A stretch of DNA of 42,917 nucleotides from Methanothrix sp. (lineage in GTDB: Archaea; Halobacteriota; Methanosarcinia; Methanotrichales; Methanotrichaceae). The notes under the pieces are model-generated. The model was not told where the DNA came from. It did not search any database and saw nothing but the letters and a program-made list of their open reading frames with translations. The stretch spans positions 1 to 42,917 of the forward strand of contig JAUWQF010000003.1 of the NCBI GenBank assembly GCA_030611205.1, given 5' to 3'. Made by a program: the position numbers and the translations under genes. Shown one piece after another: positions 26,391-36,912 of the stretch. Every line of letters begins with the position of its first letter. Position 1 is the first letter of the stretch.

Positions 26391-27434
26391 TTATAAAGGT
26401 ATTCTCTCCACCACCGGCCCCCCCTCGACGGGGTAACGCTCTTCGAGGGCCAGGATAGATCCCGTCGCCTTCATATCCTCAGAGATCGACTCCAGGATCC
26501 AGCCTGCCATCTCCAGCCGACCGTCTACCAGGGAGTACATCTCCGGGGGGACGTCCAGGCTCTTCAACATATCCAGGGCCAACCCCAGATCGTCACAGGC
26601 TACGGTCCCATAAACCAGAGTCCCGTCGGCAGTGGGAATGTCGAAGGGGCGAGAGGTTCGTTCTGCCCGGCGCTTCAGTCGTTCCCGGAGCTGGACGGCA
26701 TCCTTGAACCGGGAGGAACAATAATGGACCCGAAGACCGTCTATCATGAAATGCTCCCTGGCCATCTCTTCGCTCCCCACTGCACCGCAGTCAAACTCTT
26801 TGGATATAAAACCTTGCTCTTCCAGTCCGAGACGGTTCGTCTCAGAGAACTCCAGCTCGTTCAAGTTCAGGAAGGCGTCTGCCCTCTTCACGGCTTCCAC
26901 CACGAGGGGCGCGGGCTCCAGCACGGGGATCTCAACCCCTGCTGCCAGGCCCATCGACTTCGCCTCTTTCAGGGTATCCTCCAGCCGATGAGGACGTGCC
27001 CAGTCCGATACTGGAGGATGAAAGCGTATCTCGTCCAGGCCTGCCTGGCGCAGCTTATTCATGACCGAGGATCCTGGCAGAGATCCGGTGTACAGGTGGA
27101 CGTGATGCTCTTCCCCAAACTCTTTTTTCAGGCTCTTCAGGTACCGGACCACGAGGTCCAGCTCCAGCAGAGGCTCGCCACCGGTTATCCCCGTGCCCAG
27201 GGCGCCGATGGCATGAGCCTCGTCCAGTATATCTTCCACGCCCCCCACCCGGCGCTCGTTGGCGAAGATCAGATCTTTGCCTCGCCTAGCCGCAGAGAGA
27301 GGACAGTAGAAGCAACCCCGCCCGCAGTGACCGGTCACGAACAAGACCAGAGAAGCGCCCTGGTGGCAGATCCTACAGCCAGGAGAGAGATAGTTGTGGA
27401 AGGAAGCGGTGAAGTCAAAGGTCCATTCGGTCAT
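26391..27434 (-). CDS. Radical SAM protein
   Basis: 347 aa; GHCGRGCFYCPLS (CxxxCxxC-type), GITGGEPLLELD. Confidence 0.9.
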   Translation of the reverse strand: MTEWTFDFTASFHNYLSPGCRICHQGASLVLFVTGHCGRGCFYCPLSAARRGKDLIFANERRVGGVEDILDEAHAIGALGTGITGGEPLLELDLVVRYLKSLKKEFGEEHHVHLYTGSLPGSSVMNKLRQAGLDEIRFHPPVSDWARPHRLEDTLKEAKSMGLAAGVEIPVLEPAPLVVEAVKRADAFLNLNELEFSETNRLGLEEQGFISKEFDCGAVGSEEMAREHFMIDGLRVHYCSSRFKDAVQLRERLKRRAERTSRPFDIPTADGTLVYGTVACDDLGLALDMLKSLDVPPEMYSLVDGRLEMAGWILESISEDMKATGSILALEERYPVEGGPVVERIPL

Positions 27435-27545
27435 TTTGCTACCCTCTGGTGCCTCCTGGGTTAAGTAAGTTTGTCATCTAAACCGCAGATAACGCCCTGC
27501 CAACGGCACGTGAAGTTTATTTATGTTGGCAAAGATGGTCAGACC

Positions 27546-28808
27546 ATGGCTGGTCAAACCCTATCCGAAAAGATTTTTTCCAGAGCTTCGAAGAAAGAAG
27601 TTCGGGCCGGCGAGTTCGTGATGGCCGATATCGATAAGGCCATGATCCACGACATCACCGGCCCTCTGGCGGTGAAGGGGTTTCACGAGATAGCGGGCGA
27701 GGACGCCACGGTCTGGGACCCTTCCAAGATAGTGATACTCTTCGATCATCAGGTTCCTGCCGATAGCCTGAACGCTGCCAAAAACCACCTCCTTCTCCGG
27801 AAATTTGGCCGGGAGCAGAATATTTTCAACTACGACGTCTTCGAGGGGGTGTGCCACCAGGTAATGCCGGAGAAGGGGCATGCCCTTCCTGGCAAGTTGG
27901 TCGTGGGCTCCGACTCTCACACCTGTACCTACGGTGCGCTGGGTGCTTTTTCTACGGGCATCGGAAGCACGGACATGGCCTCGGTCTTCGCCACAGGCAA
28001 GCTGTGGTTCATGGTTCCTCAGACGTTGCGGCTCATGGCAGAGGGTCGTCTCCCCGGCCGTGTCACCTCCAAGGACCTGGTGTTGAGGATGATCGGGGAC
28101 ATCGGTGCCGACGGCGCCACCTACATGGCATGCGAGTTTGCCGGGTCTGCGGTATCCAGGATGAACGTGCCGGAGAGGATGACCATGACAAACATGGCCA
28201 TCGAGATGGGGGGCAAGACGGGACTGATAGAGCCGGACGAGATAGCCTTTGCCTACTTACGGGAAAGGGTCGATGACCTCGACGAAGACGCCGTTCTTCG
28301 TGGTGACGAGGACGCCCGGTTAGATGAGCGGATCTGGGACGTGGACGACCTGGAACCCCAGGTGGCGGTGCCCCACAACGTGGACAACGTCAGGCCGGTG
28401 GGTGACCTCGTTGGGACGAAGATCGACCAGGTCTTCCTGGGTTCCTGCACCAACGGCAGGTTCGAGGACTTCGAGCTGGCCTGCGAGGTCATGAAAGGTG
28501 AACCTCTGGCCAGGGGGGTGAGGATGATCGTGATCCCTGCCAGCAGGACCGAGTACATGAAGACGCTCCGGGCCGGCCTCGTCGAGCGGTTCATGGAGTC
28601 CGGCGCCATCGTGGAATCGCCCTGTTGCGGTCCTTGCATGGGAGGAAGCTTCGGGCTCTTGGGCCCTGGCGAGGTCGGTCTCTCCACATCCAACAGAAAC
28701 TTCCGCGGGCGCCAAGGCAGCCCGGACTCTTTCGTCTATCTCTGCTCCCCGGCGACCGCTGCTGCCGGGGCCGTGACTGGAGAGATAACCGACCCCAGAG
28801 ACTTCTAA
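27546..28808 (+). CDS. Homoaconitase / 3-isopropylmalate dehydratase large subunit
   Basis: Start reset to [69 protein letters not shown]. Confidence 0.93.
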   Translation: MAGQTLSEKIFSRASKKEVRAGEFVMADIDKAMIHDITGPLAVKGFHEIAGEDATVWDPSKIVILFDHQVPADSLNAAKNHLLLRKFGREQNIFNYDVFEGVCHQVMPEKGHALPGKLVVGSDSHTCTYGALGAFSTGIGSTDMASVFATGKLWFMVPQTLRLMAEGRLPGRVTSKDLVLRMIGDIGADGATYMACEFAGSAVSRMNVPERMTMTNMAIEMGGKTGLIEPDEIAFAYLRERVDDLDEDAVLRGDEDARLDERIWDVDDLEPQVAVPHNVDNVRPVGDLVGTKIDQVFLGSCTNGRFEDFELACEVMKGEPLARGVRMIVIPASRTEYMKTLRAGLVERFMESGAIVESPCCGPCMGGSFGLLGPGEVGLSTSNRNFRGRQGSPDSFVYLCSPATAAAGAVTGEITDPRDF

Positions 28809-28826
28809 ACCAGCACGAAGGAAGCC

Positions 28827-29624
28827 ATGAGGATCGCACTCCGGCTGGGGTACCTGGGCGGCAGATATCATGGGTTTCAGCGCCAGCCGGGCTTGTCGAC
28901 GGTAGAGGCCACGGTGAGAGAGGCGCTGGAGAGCCTGGGCCTGATCAAAGAGGAGTTCTGCTACGCCGGGAGGACGGACCGAGGGGTCAACGCCCTGGGC
29001 CAGGTGATATCGTTCCCCGTCGATCCGGTGAAGAAAAAGCTGGCCGCCCCCCGGGTGATCAACAGCAGGCTACCCGAGGACGTCTGGACCTGGGCCTGGG
29101 CTCCGGTGCCGGAGAGCTTCAGCTCCAGGCATGGCGCCCTCTGGCGAGAGTATAGGTATGTCCTCTATGGAAGAGGACTGGATCCGGACCGGATGAGGGC
29201 GGCTGCTCGAAAACTAGTGGGGCGTCATGACTTTCGGAACTTCTCCGCGGAAAAGAAGCGAGATACTGTCAGGAACCTGATGGGACTGGAGATAAAAACG
29301 CGGGGTGACATCGTCGTCTTCGACCTCAGAGCCGAGGCGTTCTTGTGGAATATGGCAAGAAGAGTAGTCAGCGCCCTGGAGACGATCGGATCGGGAGAGA
29401 GGGACATGGAGTGGATCGAAGATCTTCTCGATCCTCAACTGAACCGGGGTGTGACGGCAGCGCCGCCCGAGGGTCTGATCCTCATGGATGTCAAGTACCC
29501 AGGAGTAAGATGGATCGAGGATACCTACTCTAAGAAGATGGCCTCGGAACGGCTCTCCAGGGAGATGAAAAGAAGGACGGCCCTGGCAGAGGCCGTCGGC
29601 GAGATCAAACAGGCGATGTTATAG
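28827..29624 (+). CDS. truA: tRNA pseudouridine synthase A
   Basis: 265 aa; [29 protein letters not shown]. Confidence 0.93.
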   Translation: MRIALRLGYLGGRYHGFQRQPGLSTVEATVREALESLGLIKEEFCYAGRTDRGVNALGQVISFPVDPVKKKLAAPRVINSRLPEDVWTWAWAPVPESFSSRHGALWREYRYVLYGRGLDPDRMRAAARKLVGRHDFRNFSAEKKRDTVRNLMGLEIKTRGDIVVFDLRAEAFLWNMARRVVSALETIGSGERDMEWIEDLLDPQLNRGVTAAPPEGLILMDVKYPGVRWIEDTYSKKMASERLSREMKRRTALAEAVGEIKQAML

Positions 29625-30632
29625 GATGATCTCGATGCCCAGTTCCTCTGCCAGCTCTTTGTACCGGTTGCGTATGGTGACCTCCGTAACCCCGGCGACG
29701 TCGGCCACTTCTCGCTGGGTGCGTCGGTCATTGCAGAGGATGGAGGCGATGTAGATCGCTGCTGCTGCCACGCCGGTGGGTCCCCTGCCGCTGGTAAGTT
29801 CTTTCTCCGCCGCCTGGCGCAGGATCTCTATACCCTTACCCTGAACCTCACCCTTCAGACTGAGGCCTGAACAGAACCGAGGTATATAGTCTATAGGGCT
29901 GGTGGGCATGAGCTTCAGTGACAGCTCCCTGGAGACGAAACGATAGGTTCTCCCGATCTCCTTCCTGCTGACCCTGGAGACCTCGGCTATCTCGTCCAGG
30001 GTGCGGGGCACGTTACACTGCCGACAGGCCGCGTAGAGGGCAGCGGCGGCCACGCCTTCGATGCTCCTGCCCCTGATCAGGTTCTTGTCCACAGCCCTCC
30101 GGTAGACCACGGCCGCGGTCTCTCTGACGTTTCTGGAGAGACCCAGAGCCGATGCCATACGGTCGAGCTCCGATAGGGCGAAGGCCAGGTTTCTCTCCGT
30201 GGCGTTGCTCACCCGGATCCTTCGCTGCCACTTTCGAAGACGATATAGCTGGGCCCTGTTCTTGGAGGATATGGTCTTGCCGTAGGAGTCTCTATTTCTC
30301 CAGTCGATCATGGTACTAAGGCCCTTGTCGTGGATGGTATAGGTCATGGGAGCGCCCACCCTCGACCTCTTCATCCGCTGGTCATGGTCGAATGCGCGCC
30401 ATTCGGGACCCTGATCGATGATGTTTTCGTCGATCACCAGGCCGCACTCGTTACATACCAGCTCGGCCCTCTCATAATCATGAACCAGGGTGTGGCTCCC
30501 ACACTCGGGGCATTCCACGATGACCTCCTCAAACTCATCGCTTCTCTCCTTCTCGCGCTTGAGCTTTATCCGCTCCTGGATCTTCTCTTTCTCATACCGC
30601 TCGATTTCTCTTATCTTTTCTAACTCTTCCAC
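29619..30632 (-). CDS. tfb: Transcription initiation factor IIB
   Basis: 337 aa; [26 protein letters not shown] zinc ribbon; two cyclin-like repeats. Confidence 0.97.
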   Translation of the reverse strand: MEELEKIREIERYEKEKIQERIKLKREKERSDEFEEVIVECPECGSHTLVHDYERAELVCNECGLVIDENIIDQGPEWRAFDHDQRMKRSRVGAPMTYTIHDKGLSTMIDWRNRDSYGKTISSKNRAQLYRLRKWQRRIRVSNATERNLAFALSELDRMASALGLSRNVRETAAVVYRRAVDKNLIRGRSIEGVAAAALYAACRQCNVPRTLDEIAEVSRVSRKEIGRTYRFVSRELSLKLMPTSPIDYIPRFCSGLSLKGEVQGKGIEILRQAAEKELTSGRGPTGVAAAAIYIASILCNDRRTQREVADVAGVTEVTIRNRYKELAEELGIEIIL

Positions 30633-30906
30633 TGAATCTACTCTCCTCGACGTAGAGTTTTGTTCCCAGGTGAACCGACGCGTCGATCTTTCGATAGGGC
30701 TTGACCACGATGTAGGGATGATCCACCGGACCGAATATCTCAGAAACCCGGCCGATCCGCAACCGCTTATGGCTTACAACGACAGAATTGAATTTTGGGA
30801 GTTTTGTGGTGTTCTTCGCCCTGACGAGATCTCCACGTACGATCAGCTTGTTCTGAACTACATGAAGCACGGTGCCCAACCTCTTCAAGAGGTCACCTCT
30901 CCCCAT
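30592..30906 (-). CDS. H/ACA RNP component Gar1-like
   Basis: 104 aa; [17 protein letters not shown]...[21 protein letters not shown]. Confidence 0.88.
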   Translation of the reverse strand: MGRGDLLKRLGTVLHVVQNKLIVRGDLVRAKNTTKLPKFNSVVVSHKRLRIGRVSEIFGPVDHPYIVVKPYRKIDASVHLGTKLYVEESRFSGRVRKDKRNRAV

Positions 30907-31008
30907 AACGTCGAGTACATAGTATATAACTATTTCGCAAACACTTTATTTAATGAGATCCCGCTCAATCTCAAAGTATATCAATCTTCAAGGATCTCAT
31001 AGAAAGTC

Positions 31009-31953
31009 ATGTTCGAGAGGTTGCCAACCGCACCCACCTCCCAGGAGTTGATCGATCGCGCCTTCAGGCGGGCGAAGAAGAATGCCGGCAAGAAGAAGAA
31101 TAGAGATGAGCCGATGCTCCAGATCGCCGGGAACATCCTCTCGGATAACCTGGCAAACCTGGTCGGGAAGTACCCTTCATTCGAGTCGATCCCTCCTTTC
31201 TACCACGATCTGGTAGACGCTGAGGTGGGTGTCGATGATATGAGGATCCATCTCTCTCGAGTGGGATGGGCCTCCAAACAGATCAAGATCGTGGCCCGAG
31301 AGTACCTCACCAAGATGCGGAAAAGCCAGGATAAGGCAGTGCTCAGGAGAGCCGCCTTCGGCCGCATGGCCTCGATCACCAGGACCATCGGACCCGATCT
31401 GATCTTCTTGAACGATAGCAGGAAAAAGCTCCGCAAGATGCCCACCGTAGACCCAGACCTGCCTACGATCATCGTGGCGGGATATCCAAACGTGGGAAAG
31501 TCCAGTTTTTTGATCAGGGTAACCGGAGCCAGGCCCGAGATCGCCGAGTATCCCTTCACCACCCAGGGCATAGGCGTAGGCCACTTCAACCACCGTAACC
31601 AACGATACCAGGTAATAGACACCCCCGGGCTCCTGGACAGGCCGCTATCCAGAAGGAACGATATTGAGCTAAAGGCCGTGGCTGCACTGCACCATCTGCC
31701 GGGGGTGGTGCTATACATCCTTGACCCCAGCGATTACTGCGGCTTCCCCCTGGATGAGCAGCTCGCCCTTCTGGAAGATATCAGGAGCTGGCTCGACCTC
31801 CCGATACTGGCGGTGGCCAACAAGAAAGACCTGGCCGGATACCCGGGCGCAGATCTTTCTATGGCGACCCAGACAGGCGAGGGCGTCGCCGAAGTGTTAG
31901 CCCGGCTGATCGAGATCCTGGAACATACAGAACGCGATGATCCAGGCGCTTGA
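31009..31953 (+). CDS. Nog1-like GTPase
   Basis: 314 aa; GYPNVGKSS G1, DTPGLLDRPLSRRNDIE, NKKDL. Confidence 0.92.
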   Translation: MFERLPTAPTSQELIDRAFRRAKKNAGKKKNRDEPMLQIAGNILSDNLANLVGKYPSFESIPPFYHDLVDAEVGVDDMRIHLSRVGWASKQIKIVAREYLTKMRKSQDKAVLRRAAFGRMASITRTIGPDLIFLNDSRKKLRKMPTVDPDLPTIIVAGYPNVGKSSFLIRVTGARPEIAEYPFTTQGIGVGHFNHRNQRYQVIDTPGLLDRPLSRRNDIELKAVAALHHLPGVVLYILDPSDYCGFPLDEQLALLEDIRSWLDLPILAVANKKDLAGYPGADLSMATQTGEGVAEVLARLIEILEHTERDDPGA

Positions 31954-31960
31954 GCATGCT

Positions 31961-32362
31961 CTAGACGTGCTGCTTGACGATGTACTTGATCAGACCCGGT
32001 GAGAGCTTCGTCTCCCTCGAGACCTTCATAGCGATCTCATCAACGTCCGCCCCCATCGATTGAAGATCGCTTATCCTCTCGAAGGCCCTATCGTTTACCG
32101 TATAATATTCGTTTATATCCTTTCTGTGGCCCCATACATCGCCTTCGATTATGTCCACGCCCTGCATCTCCAGGAACATATGACCTGCACGAGACATGGT
32201 CTTGTGATAAGACGAAGGAACCTGGATAGCCCTGATCCGGGGGCAGGTCTGGAGGAGCTTGAATATGTCCGTGTTCGAAGCCCTGAAGGCCAGATGTATC
32301 ATCTGTTCGTTTCTGTTGAGCTCTTCGATCTCTTTTTTCGAACTGACTACCCTGATTCTCAT
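31961..32362 (-). CDS. DUF1699-like conserved archaeal protein
   Basis: 133 aa; MRIRVVSSKKEIEELNRNEQMIHLAFRASNTDIFKLLQTCP. Confidence 0.6.
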   Translation of the reverse strand: MRIRVVSSKKEIEELNRNEQMIHLAFRASNTDIFKLLQTCPRIRAIQVPSSYHKTMSRAGHMFLEMQGVDIIEGDVWGHRKDINEYYTVNDRAFERISDLQSMGADVDEIAMKVSRETKLSPGLIKYIVKQHV

Positions 32363-32430
32363 AACCGGAACACCTCTCCTAATGACTTTGTTATTGCTCT
32401 TGACATATAAGGTTGTTGTGTTGTAAAAGA

Positions 32431-32449
32431 ATTGCTCGGTCCGAGCAAT
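32431..32449. other. Perfect 9-1-9 palindrome between DUF1699-like gene and the upstream gene
   Basis: ATTGCTCGG-t-CCGAGCAAT. Confidence 0.6.
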
Positions 32450-32480
32450 AACATCTCGTATACGAACCTGATGGCGCTCG

Positions 32481-33161
32481 TCACGCCAGTCTCCACTTAG
32501 GGTTTATGGAATCGAGATATCCGATATCTTCGAAACTGTATTGTGCGGCGTAGTACTCGTTGCCGCTCAGAGCGCCATCGTAGCTATCGACCGCCAGCCA
32601 GGTACCCTGATTATCCGGATCCTCCACCATAACCCAGATAGTCCCCCGCGTATCCCCCCCGTCCGGGTCGTACATGTACTTTACGTGATAACCGAGACCT
32701 CTGCCCATCTCGGCCAACCTTTGAGATCTGCTATAACGCATCCCAGGAGTAGCCACCAGGAGAGTAAGACGTTCATCGATGGCGTCGACGAACTCTCTGT
32801 TTGTCGTCTTGCTATAGACAGCATCTTTTTGTACGGCACCGGCAGGGATCACCGCATCCATGCCAGAAGACGCCGGTGGCGACGCCCATAGATCCGCCAG
32901 CCTGGGTGTGGCTCCGTTCGGCGTCAGGTATAGGGTCTCATCATCTGAGAGATTCACGGTTACATAAGACCCATTAGGTCTTGCGTCATAACCGTGGGTC
33001 GCCAGGAAGAACGCGAGATCTTGTACGGTAATGTCGATATCTTCGTAACTGGAGATGAAGATCCAGAGATCGTTATCCTCGCTACAAGACGATGTGCATG
33101 GGAATGCTCCAATACAGAGCACCAGAAAGATCATGATGTGCCTTGATGTAACACATATCAT
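32481..33161 (-). CDS. Putative secreted protein, possibly transglutaminase-like
   Basis: 226 aa; hydrophobic N-terminus with Cys; RSQRLAEMGRGLGYHVKYMYDPDGG...TWLAVDSYDG pattern. Confidence 0.5.
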   Translation of the reverse strand: MICVTSRHIMIFLVLCIGAFPCTSSCSEDNDLWIFISSYEDIDITVQDLAFFLATHGYDARPNGSYVTVNLSDDETLYLTPNGATPRLADLWASPPASSGMDAVIPAGAVQKDAVYSKTTNREFVDAIDERLTLLVATPGMRYSRSQRLAEMGRGLGYHVKYMYDPDGGDTRGTIWVMVEDPDNQGTWLAVDSYDGALSGNEYYAAQYSFEDIGYLDSINPKWRLA

Positions 33162-33628
33162 CTGTACCTACCGGGTGCTAGATGACATATCCAGTAGATA
33201 AATCTGCAAGAAGCAACTTTAAGTAGGAATCATATATAACAAAGTTATGAATTGCGGTTTAGGATGTGTTGTGCTTATCAATAGTCAGGAGATCTGTTGA
33301 GGGTGGATCTCCGCAGCTAGCCGATTTTCGTACAGTGTTCAATTGCTTAGGCAGGAGATATTTGGTGGGGGGACTTCCGCACCTGTTTACTTGTAAAACA
33401 TATTCATGCCCCCTCAATCGATCCACGCATGAACGGCACAGGTGGTCTCTGTCAGTGTATCTTGCCCGTCCACCCTCACTGCGCGCACTGGACTCGATCA
33501 CGATGTGACACCACTTTTTCAAGCTATGGTATCCTCCCCATACGCTCCTCAGAGCTTCTCTCCAGGAGATGCCGGGACGATCAAAGGTCGTCTCCGATGC
33601 CCCTCAAGATCCGAACATTCATACCGGC

Positions 33629-35173
33629 TCAAAGCACGCTGTTCAGCCTTGGCGAGAGACAGTAGTCGCACTTCGCAGGCAGGTATCTGCTTGTAGCGCA
33701 GTTCTTGCAGAGCTGGACCGGTGCCATAGGCACATCAGGATGGAGCGCAGTTGCATTCACCAGCCCGGCGATGCTCGGCGGTTCGGGCGCCAAAAGACAC
33801 GGCTGGTCCAGAAACCTGAGCAGCGCCGTCGTCCTGACGGTTATCGCCGTATATGGGTAGGTGTACCACTGCGGGTTGTTCAGCCTCGAATTGAACCTGA
33901 TGGCTGCAAGATCTATCGGAACCCCCATCACCTTGCCATCTGAGCCTCTGGGCAGTTGTGCATTTATCGAAGCGCCCCGGGTGGCAAAATCGAGCCAGTC
34001 GTTTATGTGCAGCTCGCCCACCATCGGTCGATCATAGGGATGAGCCAGCTTGTAGTTGTTGAACCTCTTCTGGAGCATATCCTGGATCATGTCCGGTGTG
34101 AACCCCTCCCACGCCAGTATCTCCGCCATCGCAGAAGCGCTGGCACCGGTTGCCACAGATGTCACGTCAAAGGGGCTTTTTATCTTGCCCATGGCCAGCG
34201 CCCTTCTGAGGGTACCGTAGACGGTTTCAGAGACGGCCTCCAAAATCGCCATGCACATATCATCCCTGCAGATGTGATAGTAGGAGGGACCTATGTGATG
34301 ACCTATATCGCCCACGTGCGTCGGGAGCATCACGATGTTGGCCACATGAACACCGGCATCCTGAGCAGCTTTTATGTAAGGCGTGAACCTCTTCCCGTAC
34401 ATCTCGAAGTATCTGAACCTGTCATAGGAGCTCTGACCCAGCGCACCCATGAGACCGAGCATCGCCTTCGACGGCTCTGTCCAGATCCACTTCAGGTACC
34501 GCTTCTCCTCCTCGATCGCCCTCTGGACGTTCCCGCAGCTTTTGAGCACACTTGTGTATCTGTCACCGAAGACGTAGATGCCGTTGAGCCCCCACGATTT
34601 GGCAGCCATTATCGCCTGCTTGTACTCCTTAGGTATCGAAGTTCTCTCGATGATCTGGGCGATAACGTTCAGAGTGCTTCCTGGAAGGGCCGCAAAGTCG
34701 GTTGCGGAGATGATCCCGTAGAAGCCGGTGTGTATCCTGGCGGCCTCTACCCCGATTATATCATCTGACTCTTCTATGACATCTACGAACTCGGAGATGG
34801 CCTGCCTGAAGTCCGGATCCAGGTCGTACATGACATCGAGGGTGATCGGTGTCTGTTGCCACTCCAAAAAGGCACAGTCCAATGGGGACACGGTCTTCGT
34901 GAGCGATGTGAGAACATCGTAGTGTATGAGCACCGACTGCTGATAAAGGTCCATCGCCTCCTTTGACTGGTCGGGATGAACCCTGATATCCCTGACGGCC
35001 TCCACAAAAGGCAGGGCATGCTCCAGCAAGAAATCGCTGTACCTGTTATCCTTTATACATCTTACAGATGCTTTCTGGGCAGCTATGGCCTCGCCGACCA
35101 CCTTCTCCTCAAGCGATATCTCAGTTGTACTCACGTACTTCGCCCCCCAAGTCCATATCTTCTCAAGGTCCAA
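33629..35173 (-). CDS. DUF2193-like protein of methanogens
   Basis: 514 aa; FYGIISATDFAALPGSTLNV, VGDIGHHIGPSYYHICRDD, C-terminal CKNCATSRYLPAKCDYC; resembles the DUF2193 family from memory. Confidence 0.6.
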   Translation of the reverse strand: MDLEKIWTWGAKYVSTTEISLEEKVVGEAIAAQKASVRCIKDNRYSDFLLEHALPFVEAVRDIRVHPDQSKEAMDLYQQSVLIHYDVLTSLTKTVSPLDCAFLEWQQTPITLDVMYDLDPDFRQAISEFVDVIEESDDIIGVEAARIHTGFYGIISATDFAALPGSTLNVIAQIIERTSIPKEYKQAIMAAKSWGLNGIYVFGDRYTSVLKSCGNVQRAIEEEKRYLKWIWTEPSKAMLGLMGALGQSSYDRFRYFEMYGKRFTPYIKAAQDAGVHVANIVMLPTHVGDIGHHIGPSYYHICRDDMCMAILEAVSETVYGTLRRALAMGKIKSPFDVTSVATGASASAMAEILAWEGFTPDMIQDMLQKRFNNYKLAHPYDRPMVGELHINDWLDFATRGASINAQLPRGSDGKVMGVPIDLAAIRFNSRLNNPQWYTYPYTAITVRTTALLRFLDQPCLLAPEPPSIAGLVNATALHPDVPMAPVQLCKNCATSRYLPAKCDYCLSPRLNSVL

Positions 35174-36912
35174 TCCTCGACCAGCCCCTCTTTCGACCAG
35201 CCACGCAGCGCATAGTACTCTCTGAGCATCATCTTCAACCGCACCGTGCGGCCCATGGCAGGCCCGGACCGAACTTTCTCGTCGAGGAGCCTGTCAGGCA
35301 GCGTATCCACAGTGCTGCCTGCTCTTGTATTGAAGAGCCTCTCCAGGTTGTATACTCTGCCGCCGGTCTCCATCAGGTCTGCAACATCAAACTCCGTGCC
35401 AACGGCGGCCGAGTACAGCTCCGCGTAGTTATCGCTTCCCATAGCGAACTGACCGAACCTGCATAGAACAAGCGAATCGACAAAGGCGCACAGGTCCTGG
35501 AGGTCCACCACCCACTCGGCCTTCTTCCGCGTGGCGAACCTGTCCAGAAGCTCCTTCGGTCTTCCAAAAACCTCAGGCGCTATCATATAGGCTTCCGTGT
35601 GGCTGCCGCCTATGCTGGAGGTTGCATAGGCCAACCCCATACCCTGCGCCCCTCTGGGATCGTACCCCGGCAGCTCCAAACCCTTAACGTCCATGGAGAC
35701 CTCGGGCGCGCCGTGCCTCTCGCAAAGGCTTTTCGCACCCGACGCCAGGTCGGCGCCTATACCGGATCCATGCGCTATCTTGCTTATGAGATCCAGCATT
35801 CTCTGGGGATCGTTCCATCTGAGACCTTCAGAGATCTTTCCTCTTTCCTCCAGCTCGATGGCAGCAGCTATGGCCGCACCTGTGGATATGGCGTCCAGGC
35901 CGTATTCGTCGCAGAGCGCGCTGCCTTCGACGATGGAGAAGAGATCCGAGTTGTCGATGTTCGCGCCGAGGGACCATACGGTTTCATACTCGGGAGACGT
36001 CACCTCTCTCCCATCCGGCAGATTGACCATGTGGCCGCACAAGATAGGACACATATGACATCCATGACGACCCTGCGCAAGCCTACCCAAACGCTCGCCG
36101 CTTGTGAGTTCGGCCTTCTCCTCAGGCCACCGGGACTGCTGGAAGTTCCTCACAGGATAGATCCCGTTCATGTTCATCATCTGGACAAGTGATGCGGTTC
36201 CCATGGTCCGCAACATCGCCCCTGTGATCGGCTCCTCATCGATGAGGGCGTTGGCATATTGAAGGGCTCGATCGAACCTCTTTTCATCTGCAACCTGAAC
36301 CTTCTGATCGCCAGATACCACGAGGGCCTTCAGCTTCTTGGAGCCCATCACAGCGCCGATACCGCCCCTGCCGGATGCATATATCCCGTTCATGATGAGG
36401 TTCGATATGGGTGAGAGCCTCTCACCGGCAGGCCCGATCGAGGCCACCTTGCCGTCGTGTCTCTTCTCCAGAAGACGATTCGTCTCTTTTGTCTTCATCC
36501 CCCACAGCTCCCCTGCATCGCATATCTCATTGGTATCGTCCGATACGAGCAGATACGAGGGCGATTCGGTACATCCCTCTATGATTATGACGTCGTACCC
36601 GGCCCTCTTGACCCACGGCCCGAAGAAGCCTCCGCAGTTGGAGTATGTAAGCAGCCCCGTGAGCGGGGATTTGAAGGTGACGGTAAACCTGCCTGAAGTC
36701 GGGGCTCTCGTACCGGTAAGCGGACCTGTGGCAAATACGAGCCTGCTCTCCTCGCCGAGGGGATCTTTTGCCGGATCGAACTCGTCGAAGACCAGCTTGG
36801 CACCCAGACCTCTACCCCCCACAAACTTACGTGCCAGTTCCTCATCGAGGGACTCCTCGGTGATTCTATTCCGGCTCAGATCGACCCTGAGCATCATACC
36901 CATATAACTCAT
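35131..36912 (-). CDS. Aldehyde:ferredoxin oxidoreductase (AOR)-family tungsten enzyme
   Basis: 593 aa; GGRGLGAKLVFDE, GPLTGTRAPTSGRFTVTFKSPLTG, GRGGIGAVMGSKKLKA, CHMCPILC, C-terminal DLQDLCAFVDSLVLC. Confidence 0.93.
   Translation of the reverse strand: MSYMGMMLRVDLSRNRITEESLDEELARKFVGGRGLGAKLVFDEFDPAKDPLGEESRLVFATGPLTGTRAPTSGRFTVTFKSPLTGLLTYSNCGGFFGPWVKRAGYDVIIIEGCTESPSYLLVSDDTNEICDAGELWGMKTKETNRLLEKRHDGKVASIGPAGERLSPISNLIMNGIYASGRGGIGAVMGSKKLKALVVSGDQKVQVADEKRFDRALQYANALIDEEPITGAMLRTMGTASLVQMMNMNGIYPVRNFQQSRWPEEKAELTSGERLGRLAQGRHGCHMCPILCGHMVNLPDGREVTSPEYETVWSLGANIDNSDLFSIVEGSALCDEYGLDAISTGAAIAAAIELEERGKISEGLRWNDPQRMLDLISKIAHGSGIGADLASGAKSLCERHGAPEVSMDVKGLELPGYDPRGAQGMGLAYATSSIGGSHTEAYMIAPEVFGRPKELLDRFATRKKAEWVVDLQDLCAFVDSLVLCRFGQFAMGSDNYAELYSAAVGTEFDVADLMETGGRVYNLERLFNTRAGSTVDTLPDRLLDEKVRSGPAMGRTVRLKMMLREYYALRGWSKEGLVEDWTLRRYGLGGRST

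Noticed and set aside
30592-30632. 41-bp overlap of Gar1-like and TFB genes as unusual dual coding
   Set aside because: Probably just an upstream-chosen TFB start; a later in-frame start would remove most of the overlap.
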